Part shown: positions 18,865-27,284 of the stretch, one piece after another
How positions within the stretch are numbered: position 1 is the first letter of the stretch
Layout: each line of letters opens with the position of its first letter
Assembly: GCA_900542375.1 (NCBI GenBank)
Contig: UQNI01000001.1
Location: 3,033 to 67,032, forward strand
From: an uncultured Oscillospiraceae bacterium
GTDB taxonomy: Bacteria > Bacillota > Clostridia > Oscillospirales > Acutalibacteraceae
Reading direction: 5' to 3'
DNA: 64,000 bases
Notes under the pieces: generated by a model
Seen by the model: only the letters and a program-made list of their open reading frames with translations
Told to the model about the DNA's origin: nothing
Database searches by the model: none
Made by a program: the position numbers and the translations under genes

Positions 18865-20499
18865 ATGGACGAAAACCGCAATCCGTTTGATTCTACGCAG
18901 TCAAATTCCAATCCGTCTGAGCCACAGCAAACAGGTTCCCATACCACTCCGTCAACGGAATGGCCTCAACAGGGGGCTGCCGGCCAATCGGAGAGTGTCT
19001 ATTACCAATCAGGGCAAGAATATAGGAACACAGAACAGAATCAGCAAGAAAGAAGTTCTGATATCCCGCCGTACCAATGGAACTCTTCCTATCAGGGAGA
19101 TTTTTCCGGGAATCGAGAACCGTCCGGGCAGCAAGCTCCACGTGATTCCTATGGGCAGCAATATCCTTACGGAACAGGACAGCCGAATTCTTGGAACCAA
19201 AATGATAATGGCGGTTCATTTCCCAATTGGAACGGGCAGTATTGGCAAAATGGAGCAGGATTTCAGCCTTCTCCTTCCGGATGGCCTCCTCAGGAACCCA
19301 AACAGAAGATGAGCGTAGGTGTAAAGGTATTTATTGTGATATTGGCTGTTTTGGCAGTCAGCTTTATTGGAGGTTTTGCTGGATTTGGTATTTATGTGGT
19401 GGTTCAGCAGCAAGATGGCACATCATCTGAATCAAGCGATAATCACAGTTCTTCTCAATCTTCCAATGATACTATTGTGGATGAGGACACAGCTGCAAAC
19501 ATTCCTGATAAAACGGACCCGGATTTTCAGGGAATCACGCTTTCATCTGCTGACAGCGAAACACTTACTCCTGAACAAGTGTATGAAAAAGTATCGGTAT
19601 CCATGGTCAGCGTTTTGGCGACTTCTATCGGCAATACAACAGAAAGTGGTTCTTCTGTCAGTCAGGGAAGCGGGGTCATTGCAACTTCCAATGGATATAT
19701 CATTACAAATGCACATGTAATTAATTATTCCAAATCCGCACAAGTATCTGTTATTACGCATGACCAAAAGCAATATGATGGTATCGTAGTAGGTCTTGAT
19801 AAGGATGCCGATTTGGCTGTGATTAAAATTGAAGCGGAAGGTTTAACTCCCGCTGAATTTGGAGATGACAGTAATTTATCTGTAGGAGAAACCGTGGTTG
19901 CGATTGGAAATCCGGGTGGTGTACGTTATTCCGGCTCTATGACCATGGGGGTTGTATCTGCAGTGAATCGCAGTGTAGCAAATTATAGCAGTACCGGCAT
20001 TACGTATATACAAACAGATACAGCCATTAATCCGGGCAACTCAGGAGGCGGATTAATCAATATGCGTGGGCAGATTGTTGGAATTAATACCATAAAAGTA
20101 GTTTCTTCCGGTTATGAAGGTATGGGATTTTCTATTCCAATCAGTCAAGCAAAGTCTATATTGGACACATTAATCAGAGAAGGTGATATACCATCTGTGG
20201 GCAGACTGGGTATTACAGGTTCCACTCAATATCTGCCGGTAGATGGTGAAAACTATTCTGTAGCAGGCGGCGTATTGATTGCATCTATTGATAGCAGCAG
20301 CCCTTTAGCAGACAGCGACTTGGAACAGGGGGATTTGGTTGTAGCATTTAATGGTAATACCATTAAAACACTTGAGGATGTATATACGCAGTTAAAAGAT
20401 TATCGTGTGGGGGAAGAAATTACCTTAACCATTCGCAGAATGAATGAAAATGAGGATTTCACATTTGACGTGCAAACTACGATTATGAACCGAGATTAA
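18865..20499 (+). CDS. htrA: HtrA/DegP-family membrane-anchored serine protease with PDZ domain
   Basis: A 544-residue surface quality-control protease. ATG 18865 is chosen because AAGAGGTG precedes it; the TTG at 18847 would include that site. Residues 1-145 are disordered and rich in Gln, Ser, Pro, Asn and Tyr. A transmembrane helix follows (about 155-180), placing the protease outside. The trypsin-like domain shows the triad: His in ITNAHVI, Asp in DKDADLAVIKI, Ser in NPGNSGGGLIN. One PDZ domain is at the C-terminus (about 445-540, LIASIDSSSPLADSDLEQGD). The unusually long Gln/Pro-rich cytoplasmic head occurs in many clostridial HtrA proteins. It lies directly after the two-component system and may belong to its regulon. 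Confidence 0.94.
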   Translation: MDENRNPFDSTQSNSNPSEPQQTGSHTTPSTEWPQQGAAGQSESVYYQSGQEYRNTEQNQQERSSDIPPYQWNSSYQGDFSGNREPSGQQAPRDSYGQQYPYGTGQPNSWNQNDNGGSFPNWNGQYWQNGAGFQPSPSGWPPQEPKQKMSVGVKVFIVILAVLAVSFIGGFAGFGIYVVVQQQDGTSSESSDNHSSSQSSNDTIVDEDTAANIPDKTDPDFQGITLSSADSETLTPEQVYEKVSVSMVSVLATSIGNTTESGSSVSQGSGVIATSNGYIITNAHVINYSKSAQVSVITHDQKQYDGIVVGLDKDADLAVIKIEAEGLTPAEFGDDSNLSVGETVVAIGNPGGVRYSGSMTMGVVSAVNRSVANYSSTGITYIQTDTAINPGNSGGGLINMRGQIVGINTIKVVSSGYEGMGFSIPISQAKSILDTLIREGDIPSVGRLGITGSTQYLPVDGENYSVAGGVLIASIDSSSPLADSDLEQGDLVVAFNGNTIKTLEDVYTQLKDYRVGEEITLTIRRMNENEDFTFDVQTTIMNRD

Positions 20500-20527
20500 A
20501 AACTTTAATATTGTTTAAGCATTTCAT

Positions 20528-20566
20528 AAAAGCCGAACTTTCTCAATTGAAAGTTCGGCTTTTTTC
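20528..20566 (+). terminator. Strong rho-independent terminator after htrA
   Basis: AAAGCCGAACTTTC pairs with GAAAGTTCGGCTTT around a 6-nt loop and ends in a T-rich tract. It separates htrA from the phage-derived cluster. Confidence 0.9.
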
Positions 20567-20695
20567 TTTTTTTCGTATTCTGACTCGTTTTTGAAAAATT
20601 TTTTCACATCATATTTCCCTATTTAGGCGAATTTTCCACTCTTTTTTACGGTATAGTGAGGGGGTTTATATAAATAAAAGCATTAGGAGGACTTT

Positions 20696-21010
20696 ATGGA
20701 ACATACAGAACAGGAAAAACAGACAAAATTAGTGGAAGGTCTTGAGCGCTTAGCTTTTGGTAATGTAACAGATGCCATTAAACTTTTGTTTTGTGATGAG
20801 TTAAATACCCGCATACTGAATAAATTGGACTTATTCAATATTTCTGAAATTAAGCGACCAAAAGGCGGAGGAATTGAAATCAAATTTTATGACCGTTTGA
20901 AGGCGCTGCAATGCTTGCAGGAATTATACAATGGTCAGTCAAGTGATACTTCCGGCTTTTACCGTGCTTTGGAGCAAGGTGTGAAAACATTTGAGGAGGA
21001 TGAATCTTAA
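20696..21010 (+). CDS. Small terminase subunit-like phage protein
   Basis: 104 residues. The first gene of the phage-derived cluster, behind GGAGG. The C-terminal segment GGIEIKFYDRLKALQCLQEL resembles the conserved end of PBSX-type small terminases (XtmA), which recognise DNA and recruit the large subunit. The short length, with no obvious helix-turn-helix at the front, means the DNA-binding part may be reduced. The position directly before the large terminase supports the call. The TATAGT at 20652-20657 could be a -10 box, but I see no matching -35. Confidence is moderate because small terminases diverge strongly. Confidence 0.65.
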   Translation: MEHTEQEKQTKLVEGLERLAFGNVTDAIKLLFCDELNTRILNKLDLFNISEIKRPKGGGIEIKFYDRLKALQCLQELYNGQSSDTSGFYRALEQGVKTFEEDES

Positions 21011-22261
21011 TTGATATTTCAATCATTCTCAAAAAAACAGCTGCAGGCATTAAGCTGGTGGTATCGAGGCAGTCCGTATGCCTCTTACACAGCTGTTATT
21101 TGTGACGGTGCAGTCAGAAGCGGAAAAACCTTATGTATGAGTATTTCGTTTTTTCTCTGGGCTTTTTATCAATTTCAAAATCAATCGTTTGCCTTCTGCG
21201 GTAAAACCATACGCTCTTTAAGGCGGAATTTAATCACCCCTGTTTTACCGATTTTGAAGGAGTTGGGTTTTCAATGTCACATTCATTATTCAGAAAATTG
21301 TTTGAGTGTAATCTTTCAAGGACGAAAAAATCGATTCTATTTGTTTGGCGGTAAAGATGAAGGTTCGGCAGCAATGATACAAGGTATTACGTTAGCAGGT
21401 GTTATGTTTGATGAAGTTGCCTTGATGCCGCGCTCTTTTGTGGAGCAAGCTTTGGCAAGATGCTCTGTAGAAGAGGCAAAGTTTTGGTTCAACTGTAATC
21501 CGGAGCATCCTCAGCATTGGTTTTACCAAGAATGGATTTTAAAAACCAAACAAAAACAGGCGTTATATTTGCATTTTACAATGGAGGATAATCCGTCGTT
21601 GTCCCCAAAGGTGCGTAAGCGCTATCATTCTTTGTATTCAGGTGCGTTTTATGAACGCTTTGTTTTGGGAAAATGGGTAGCGGTACAAGGTCTTATCTAT
21701 CCTTTTATGACTCAAGATAGATTTTGCGATACACCGAAAGGAGCATTTGAGGAATATGTGGTATCCTGCGATTACGGCACCATTAATCCTTCCTCCTTTG
21801 GTTTGTGGGGAAAACAACAAGGGATTTGGTATCGTCTGGAGGAATATTACTATCATTCCCGTTTGACGGGGATGTCCCGCACGGATGAGGAACATTATGC
21901 AGGATTGGTAGCTTTAATCGCAGGTCGTCCGGTTGCCAAAATTGTGGTAGACCCATCTGCCGCCAGCTTTATTGCGGTTATTCAGCGTCATGGAGCGTAT
22001 TTGGTTCTTCCTGCAAAGAATGACGTGGTAGATGGTATCCGTGCAGTGAGTGTTGCTTTAAAACAAGGGGATATCCGAATTTGCAATACTTGTACGGATA
22101 CGATTCGTGAATTTGGTTTATACCGCTGGAACGATTCCATGCACAAAGATATGCCGATTAAGGAAAATGACCACGCTATGGATGACATTCGCTATTTTGT
22201 TTCTACCGTTTTATCAGAAAGAAGTGACGATTTTTTTGTTATGGCAACGCAGCGCTGTTGA
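21011..22261 (+). CDS. Phage terminase large subunit (PBSX/XtmB type)
   Basis: A 416-residue DNA-packaging motor. The start is TTG 21011 immediately after the previous stop, with TTGAGGAGGATG upstream. The ATPase domain has Walker A GAVRSGKT (33-40) and Walker B VMFDE (131-135). The RNase H-like nuclease domain keeps its acidic residues: Asp254 in VSCDYGTINPSSFGLW, Asp314 in KIVVDPSAASF and Asp391/392 in NDHAMDDIRYF. All catalytic positions are therefore intact and the length is normal for the PBSX branch. It packages DNA into the procapsid through the portal encoded next. Nothing in the reading frame suggests decay. Confidence 0.9.
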   Translation: MIFQSFSKKQLQALSWWYRGSPYASYTAVICDGAVRSGKTLCMSISFFLWAFYQFQNQSFAFCGKTIRSLRRNLITPVLPILKELGFQCHIHYSENCLSVIFQGRKNRFYLFGGKDEGSAAMIQGITLAGVMFDEVALMPRSFVEQALARCSVEEAKFWFNCNPEHPQHWFYQEWILKTKQKQALYLHFTMEDNPSLSPKVRKRYHSLYSGAFYERFVLGKWVAVQGLIYPFMTQDRFCDTPKGAFEEYVVSCDYGTINPSSFGLWGKQQGIWYRLEEYYYHSRLTGMSRTDEEHYAGLVALIAGRPVAKIVVDPSAASFIAVIQRHGAYLVLPAKNDVVDGIRAVSVALKQGDIRICNTCTDTIREFGLYRWNDSMHKDMPIKENDHAMDDIRYFVSTVLSERSDDFFVMATQRC

Positions 22262-22336
22262 TTTATTTCAGTACGGCGCAGTCGACATAGAAAATACCAA
22301 CAACAGATGATAGAGAAAAAAGAAGGGATTTTTTCA

Positions 22337-23536
22337 TTGAATTTCATGAGAAAACAAGGACAAGAGGGGAAAAAGAAGAAAAAAGAACAAGCTTTAGAAA
22401 GTAAGACAGTTGACGCTACCATGGCAGTCCAAACTGTTGGTAAACAAGATTATTTTGTTTGGCAATGTTGTGAGAATAACATTGCTGCGGAGCGGCAGCT
22501 TTATACTGCATTAAGAGGTGCAGTGCCGATTATTGATTCTGCCATTCATAAATTGCTTCGTATTATTGGAAATTTTACTGTGGAATGCGAGGATAAACAG
22601 GTGGAAAAAGAGCTGCATTCTTTTCTGGACCACGTAAAGGTGAATACGTATCAACAAGGTATTTACAGTTTTATCAGCTGCTATTTTGACCAGTTGCTTA
22701 CTTATGGTACAGCAGTTGCTGAGATAGTTCCTACCATAGGAGGCGATGATATTGGTGCATTGTATGTAGCTGATTTGGACAACATTGATTTAATGCATAA
22801 CGATAAAACGTTATCCGTGGATATTTATGTAAAAGATAACTTTGGGGAAAGAAAGCCGATTCCATATCCGGATTTGATTTTAATGACAGCACTCAATCCG
22901 CCTCACGGCAGTGCACATGGCGTTTCCATTTTAAGAGGGTTGCCGTTTGTCAGTGAAGTGCTTCTGAAAATTTATAAATCCATTGGTATGAACTGGGACA
23001 GAGTTGGTAACGTCAGATTTGCAGTTACCTACAAACCGACCAGTGACCCCATGGACCGTGCGTATGCAAAAGAACGTGCACAGCAAATTGCCACAGAGTG
23101 GAGCCGTGCTATGCGCAGCGGCGATATCAGTGATTTTGTGGCAGTGGGTGATGTAGGGATTAAAGTCATTGGCGCGGACAACCAGATTTTAGATAGTGAA
23201 GTACCTGTACGTCAGATGATGGAGCAGATTATTACAAGGCTTGGATTGCCCCCGTTTATTTTAGGATTGTCGTGGTCCTCGACCGAAAGAATGTCCAGCC
23301 AGCAGGCGGATGTTTTAACAAAAGAAATGGAAGCTTACCGTATGCTGCTGAACCCTTCTATTGAAAAAATATGTTCCCTTTGGCTTACACTGCATGGTTA
23401 TGATACCTCTTTTGAAATTGTATGGGATACCATTACCATGCAGGACCGTGTAGAGGAAGCCGATGCCAGATTAAAACACGCACAAGCAGAGAAACTGGAA
23501 TGGGAAACTGAAAAGGAAAAGGAGGGAAAACAGTGA
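22337..23536 (+). CDS. Phage portal protein
   Basis: 399 residues from TTG 22337, chosen because AGAAGGGA sits 8 nt upstream. An ATG at 22307 lacks such a site and would add 10 residues. The core has the portal pattern: an early region choosing pairs of helices (VPIIDSAIHKLLRIIGNF), a mid crown (LTYGTAVAEIVPTIGG) and the late helix region QMMEQIITRLGLPPFILGL followed by WSSTERMSSQQADVLTKEME. The protein forms the dodecameric ring through which the terminase pumps DNA. The tail is highly charged. The stop overlaps the next start by 4 nt. Confidence 0.85.
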   Translation: MNFMRKQGQEGKKKKKEQALESKTVDATMAVQTVGKQDYFVWQCCENNIAAERQLYTALRGAVPIIDSAIHKLLRIIGNFTVECEDKQVEKELHSFLDHVKVNTYQQGIYSFISCYFDQLLTYGTAVAEIVPTIGGDDIGALYVADLDNIDLMHNDKTLSVDIYVKDNFGERKPIPYPDLILMTALNPPHGSAHGVSILRGLPFVSEVLLKIYKSIGMNWDRVGNVRFAVTYKPTSDPMDRAYAKERAQQIATEWSRAMRSGDISDFVAVGDVGIKVIGADNQILDSEVPVRQMMEQIITRLGLPPFILGLSWSSTERMSSQQADVLTKEMEAYRMLLNPSIEKICSLWLTLHGYDTSFEIVWDTITMQDRVEEADARLKHAQAEKLEWETEKEKEGKQ

Positions 23537-24522
23537 ACGGAGCCATTATCAAACATATGCAAACAGATATGACGCACGACTTGGAATGCATCAATCAATA
23601 TACACGCAGGCCATTTACGGAACAGGAAGTATATACGTTTTCCGTGGTACTTTGTGACAACGAAATCGACCGTGATTTTGAACGGTTCAGTGTAGAAGCA
23701 TTACATACGTTAAGTCAATTGTTTTTAGGAAAAACAGGCATTTTTGACCATAATATGAAAACAGGTAATCAAGCGGCGCGTATTTATGATACAGCAATGG
23801 AAACTATGGAAGAAAAAATGACTTCTTATGGAGAACCGTATACTCGTTTGGTAGCAAAAGCATACTTGCCGCGATGTGAAAAAAACACAGATTTGATTAT
23901 GGAAATTGAAAGCGGTATGAAAAAAGAGGTAAGCGTAGGTTGTGCTGTTGCAGAGAGAATTTGTTCTGTTTGTGGTGCGAACCAAGTATTCGCACCATGT
24001 AACCATAAACAGGGAAAGCGTTATGAAAAAAACGGAATAAAAGAAGTCTGCCACGTTGTTTTGAATCAGCCGACAGATGCATATGAATGGTCTTTTGTGG
24101 CAGTACCTGCTCAGCGAGAGGCGGGGGTCATAAAGATGTTTGCAAAGACGAAAGGGGGAATGACGGTGGAACAAATCATTCAAAAAATGAAAGAGACTCA
24201 AGAGGGGCTATTCCTTTCCGAAGAAGAAATCAGAAAAATGCTCAGACATCTGGAACAAATGGAAGAATATGCAGCGTGCGGAAAAGCATACAGGGAAGAA
24301 GTAAGCCGCAATGTAGTCAAACTTTGCGGTTTGGCACAGCCTCAAATTTCTTCTGAGGTGATGAAGCGTGTGACAGAAGGTATGAGTTTAGATGATTTAA
24401 AAGTCTTTGAGAAGGCATTTCGCACAAAGGCGGAAGAAGTGATTCCACTTTCTCCGCAGTTGGCTGTGGCAAAAGAGAAAGAATACAAGAAAAACAGCCC
24501 AAATCAGGCATTTAAAATTTAA
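23533..24522 (+). CDS. Prohead protease, probably fused to a scaffold-like tail
   Basis: 329 residues from GTG 23533, overlapping the portal gene. Residues 30-200 look like the herpesvirus/HK97-type capsid maturation protease: GKTGIFDHNMKTG (candidate catalytic His), MKKEVSVGCAV (candidate catalytic Ser) and the end motif YEWSFVAVPAQREAGVIKMF. A Cys/His cluster follows the Ser (CSVCG, then CNHK and CHVV) and could bind zinc, as in related clostridial phage proteases. Residues 210-329 are helical and charged, like a scaffold that is cleaved during assembly. The order portal-protease-decoration-capsid is normal for tailed phages. The catalytic assignment is by analogy. Confidence 0.72.
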   Translation: MNGAIIKHMQTDMTHDLECINQYTRRPFTEQEVYTFSVVLCDNEIDRDFERFSVEALHTLSQLFLGKTGIFDHNMKTGNQAARIYDTAMETMEEKMTSYGEPYTRLVAKAYLPRCEKNTDLIMEIESGMKKEVSVGCAVAERICSVCGANQVFAPCNHKQGKRYEKNGIKEVCHVVLNQPTDAYEWSFVAVPAQREAGVIKMFAKTKGGMTVEQIIQKMKETQEGLFLSEEEIRKMLRHLEQMEEYAACGKAYREEVSRNVVKLCGLAQPQISSEVMKRVTEGMSLDDLKVFEKAFRTKAEEVIPLSPQLAVAKEKEYKKNSPNQAFKI

Positions 24523-24534
24523 GGAGTTGAATAT

Positions 24535-24876
24535 ATGAAAGTGTCATTAAACGGTTACGGTGAAAGCGTAACTACATTTGAAGCAGAAGACAGTGTAAGA
24601 GCGGGTTATCCTGTTAAAATGACCGGTAACGGCAAAGTTGGTTTATGTACGGCCAAAGAAGCATTTTGTGGTATTGCACTCAATGTCAGAAATGGTTTTG
24701 CAGCAGTACAGCTGCAGGGTTACTATAGTGGGTTGCCATACACAGGTTCCGGTATGAAGGTTGGAATCTTAAAACTTGGCGCTACTTCTGATAAGGCGGA
24801 AGTATCTGAAACAGGTAAAGAGTGTCTGGTAGTAGATATAGACAGTGAATCTTCTACCTGCGGTATTATTCTTTAA
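24535..24876 (+). CDS. Small phage head protein, decoration-like (DUF2190-type)
   Basis: 113 residues, behind AAGGAG. It is mostly beta-strand with glycine turns (SVRAGYPVKMTGNGKVG, then AVQLQGYYSGLPYTGSG), as in capsid decoration or stabilisation proteins of the DUF2190 type found between the protease and major capsid genes. No catalytic motif is visible. The position is the main support. Confidence 0.6.
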   Translation: MKVSLNGYGESVTTFEAEDSVRAGYPVKMTGNGKVGLCTAKEAFCGIALNVRNGFAAVQLQGYYSGLPYTGSGMKVGILKLGATSDKAEVSETGKECLVVDIDSESSTCGIIL

Positions 24877-24894
24877 TTGGAAAGGGAGAATCAA

Positions 24895-25905
24895 ATGGCT
24901 TTTTATGATAATTTAAAATTGGAAAAAGGAATGTACAATTCCGGTAATAAAAGTTTTACACAAGTATTGGAAGAACTGGACTGTTCCAAAAACTATGAAG
25001 GAACAGAGTTGGAAGGTTTGGATGCTTATCAGCGTCAATTAAAACGTTTTGACATTAAAGTAGGAGGCAGAAGCTCCGATGCGGTAGAAAAATTTTTCCA
25101 AACCAGTGACAGCGCTGCCTTGTTTCCCGAATATGTAACACGTGCAGTAAAGCAAGGTATGGAGTATGCGAATTTACTGCCTTCTATTGTGGCCACCACT
25201 ACTACAATTCAGTCTATGGATTACAGAACCATTACAGCGTCTCCCAGTGAGGATGACAAAGAATTAAAGCCTGTGGTGGAAGGTGCCCAAATCCCTCAAA
25301 CCGTAGTCAGAACACAAGATAATCTGGTAAAACTTCATAAAAGAGGCAGAATGCTGGTGTCCTCCTATGAGGCGTTGCGTTTCCAGAAATTAGACTTATT
25401 TACGGTGACATTACGTCAAATTGGCGCGTATATCGCCAGAGCACAATTGAAAGACGCAGTAGATGTCTTGCTCAACGGTGACGGAAACGACAATGCGCTA
25501 ACACCTACCTCTTTATCTTCAAAACCTACTTATACGGATATTGTAAAACTCTGGGGTGAATTGGCTCCATATGAACTAAACACCATGTTAGCATCGACTG
25601 TAACCATGCAGGATTTATTAAATATTGACGAATTTAAAGATGCAACAGCAGGTTTGAATTTTCAAGGTACAGGCAAACTTGTCACACCTTTGGGAGCGAA
25701 TTTGCTTCATGTTCCGTCTTTGAAAGACAAAACCATTATTGGTCTTGATAAAAATTGTGCATTGGAAATGGTACAAGCAGGTGATGTTATCACAGATTAT
25801 GATAAACTGATTGACCGTCAATTGGAACGTGCAACCATCAGTACCATTGCAGGCTTTGCAAAAATCTTTACAGGCGCTGCAAAAGCGGCTTCTTATACTG
25901 CTTAA
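24895..25905 (+). CDS. Phage major capsid protein (HK97-like fold)
   Basis: 336 residues from ATG 24895, with GGAAAGGGAG upstream. An in-frame start at 24877 would contain that site. The protein has the signs of an HK97-type capsid subunit: an N-terminal helical arm, an E-loop region after AVKQGMEYANLLPSIVATTT and a long spine helix near RMLVSSYEALRFQKLDLFTV. The C-terminal region GAKAASYTA closes an intact frame. The length is in the normal range for this fold (about 300-390). The gene follows the decoration-like gene by 18 nt. Confidence 0.82.
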   Translation: MAFYDNLKLEKGMYNSGNKSFTQVLEELDCSKNYEGTELEGLDAYQRQLKRFDIKVGGRSSDAVEKFFQTSDSAALFPEYVTRAVKQGMEYANLLPSIVATTTTIQSMDYRTITASPSEDDKELKPVVEGAQIPQTVVRTQDNLVKLHKRGRMLVSSYEALRFQKLDLFTVTLRQIGAYIARAQLKDAVDVLLNGDGNDNALTPTSLSSKPTYTDIVKLWGELAPYELNTMLASTVTMQDLLNIDEFKDATAGLNFQGTGKLVTPLGANLLHVPSLKDKTIIGLDKNCALEMVQAGDVITDYDKLIDRQLERATISTIAGFAKIFTGAAKAASYTA

Positions 25906-25917
25906 TTAGGTTTTATT

Positions 25918-26274
25918 ATGGAAGAAGTATTGAGAAGGTTTGCAAGACTTGCAGGACTGACAGTGGAGGAAGCGGAACAATGGCAGGATCTTTGCGGTGA
26001 CGCTTATGTTTTGCTGGAATCACAAAGAAAAAAACAGAAAGATGCTTCTTGTGTTGGAGATTTGGTTTGTGCTGCTGCCGCTGCGTTGGCATTTTACCAA
26101 TATACATTACATCAAAATGCTGCAGGTCAAGCTGATTTTACCGTAGGAGATGTGCGCATTTCTCACAACAGCAAAAGTGTGGAGTGGGCAAAAGATTTTT
26201 GGCTTGAGGCGCGCAGTCATGCTGCTCCGTTATTGAAAGACCCGGATTTTGGTTTTTGGGAGATGAAAATATGA
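25918..26274 (+). CDS. Head-tail connector-like phage protein (uncharacterised)
   Basis: 118 residues, with ATG 25918 12 nt after the capsid stop and no clear Shine-Dalgarno site. The mostly helical N-terminus (RRFARLAGLTVEEAEQWQDL) and the following helices resemble small head-completion proteins that bind below the portal. That role is inferred from position. The stop overlaps the next start by 4 nt. Confidence 0.5.
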   Translation: MEEVLRRFARLAGLTVEEAEQWQDLCGDAYVLLESQRKKQKDASCVGDLVCAAAAALAFYQYTLHQNAAGQADFTVGDVRISHNSKSVEWAKDFWLEARSHAAPLLKDPDFGFWEMKI

Positions 26275-26612
26275 AAAAAAGTGCGTATTTAAAAACTATG
26301 TTTCAAACATACGGAAATGAGATTACGGTGTACCCAAAATATAAAAAAGAATATCAAGTAAAAGGATTTATTCGCCCGTTGTCTTTTCAACATTTACCTT
26401 CTTCCAATGAGCTGGGCATTCCTTTTGACCATACGGATGACGGCGGTTACTTGTATCTTGGTCCGGCTGAATACCGCATTGACAGGGAATTGGAGGAAAC
26501 CAAACTGGAACAGGATGACGTCCTATATTGGGTTACAAAATCCAGGGCAGTCTATCTGCAAAATGAGCCAATCTATGTTTGTGCGATACTGCAGAAAGTT
26601 GTAGCATCGTAG
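26271..26612 (+). CDS. Small phage protein, connector or stopper position
   Basis: 113 residues from ATG 26271 (GGGAG upstream). The product is rich in beta strands (EYQVKGFIRPLSFQHLPSS, then GGYLYLGPAEYRIDREL), similar in shape to head-closure proteins. I do not recognise a family, so the function is inferred only from the slot after the first connector. Confidence 0.45.
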   Translation: MKKSAYLKTMFQTYGNEITVYPKYKKEYQVKGFIRPLSFQHLPSSNELGIPFDHTDDGGYLYLGPAEYRIDRELEETKLEQDDVLYWVTKSRAVYLQNEPIYVCAILQKVVAS

Positions 26613-26625
26613 AAGGAGAATCGTT

Positions 26626-26754
26626 ATGGAAGAATTATGGAATCAAACACCAAAAGATATTTTTGATACCAACACTGTCTCATCTGTTTCTGACCAATTG
26701 GAGCAAGATTATCGCAGATATGCACATAAGTTAGACGAAGAGGTGATTGGTTAG
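26626..26754 (+). CDS. 42-residue small protein in the phage cluster
   Basis: The frame begins at ATG 26626 with a very good ribosome-binding site (AGAAGGAG) and ends with TAG at 26752-26754. It overlaps the GTG start of the next gene by 1 nt. The product is short, acidic and probably helical (for example SVSDQLEQDYRRYAHKL). It fills the gap where the tail sheath, tube and tape measure genes normally lie. Translational coupling to its neighbour suggests it is real. I recognise no family. Confidence 0.6.
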   Translation: MEELWNQTPKDIFDTNTVSSVSDQLEQDYRRYAHKLDEEVIG

Positions 26755-27284
26755 TGGTACCTCTTATGAAATTCAAAGATTTTATATGGAGTAAAAATCC
26801 CGAAACATTCAATATTTCTATTACAAGAGACATTAAGGAATTGTCGATTCCTTTTCATGGTTCCGTGATGCAGGATTACGGAGAACAGAAACGAATAATC
26901 AAAGGAGAAGGCGAGTTTTCGGGAAAACGATGTATGGAGACATATCAAAAGCTGGCAGCATTGTTTGAAAGCGGAGAAAGCGGCGTATTATCATTGCCTA
27001 ATTTTCCTGCTTTCATTGCAAAGCCTGTTTCTCTTTCTTATATGACTGTAACAAGACCGGATATTCTCCGTTATCAGTTTGTATTCTGGGAAGACAGCAA
27101 AAATTCTGTTTCAGTACCTGAAATCTCCCGGTTTCGTATGCATGTTACGGTGAAAGAAGACGGAGAAAATTTATGGACCATTGCACAAAAGGAACACACA
27201 ACGGTAGAAGAACTGCTTCGGCTCAATCCCCACATTGTATGGCCCAGTTATTTAACAGAAGGTTTGCAGGTGACTTTGCCATGA
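26754..27284 (+). CDS. LysM-containing baseplate/tail protein
   Basis: 176 residues from GTG 26754. The N-terminal ~115 residues (LMKFKDFIWSKNPETFNISI, later FVFWEDS) match the start of tail proteins that precede the baseplate hub in contractile phages. The C-terminal 48 residues are a LysM-like fold (ENLWTIAQKEHTTVEELLRL then LTEGLQVTLP). The arrangement corresponds to XkdP of PBSX and the LysM proteins of contractile injection systems, which sit between tube and hub. The stop overlaps the next gene by 4 nt. Confidence 0.7.
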   Translation: MVPLMKFKDFIWSKNPETFNISITRDIKELSIPFHGSVMQDYGEQKRIIKGEGEFSGKRCMETYQKLAALFESGESGVLSLPNFPAFIAKPVSLSYMTVTRPDILRYQFVFWEDSKNSVSVPEISRFRMHVTVKEDGENLWTIAQKEHTTVEELLRLNPHIVWPSYLTEGLQVTLP

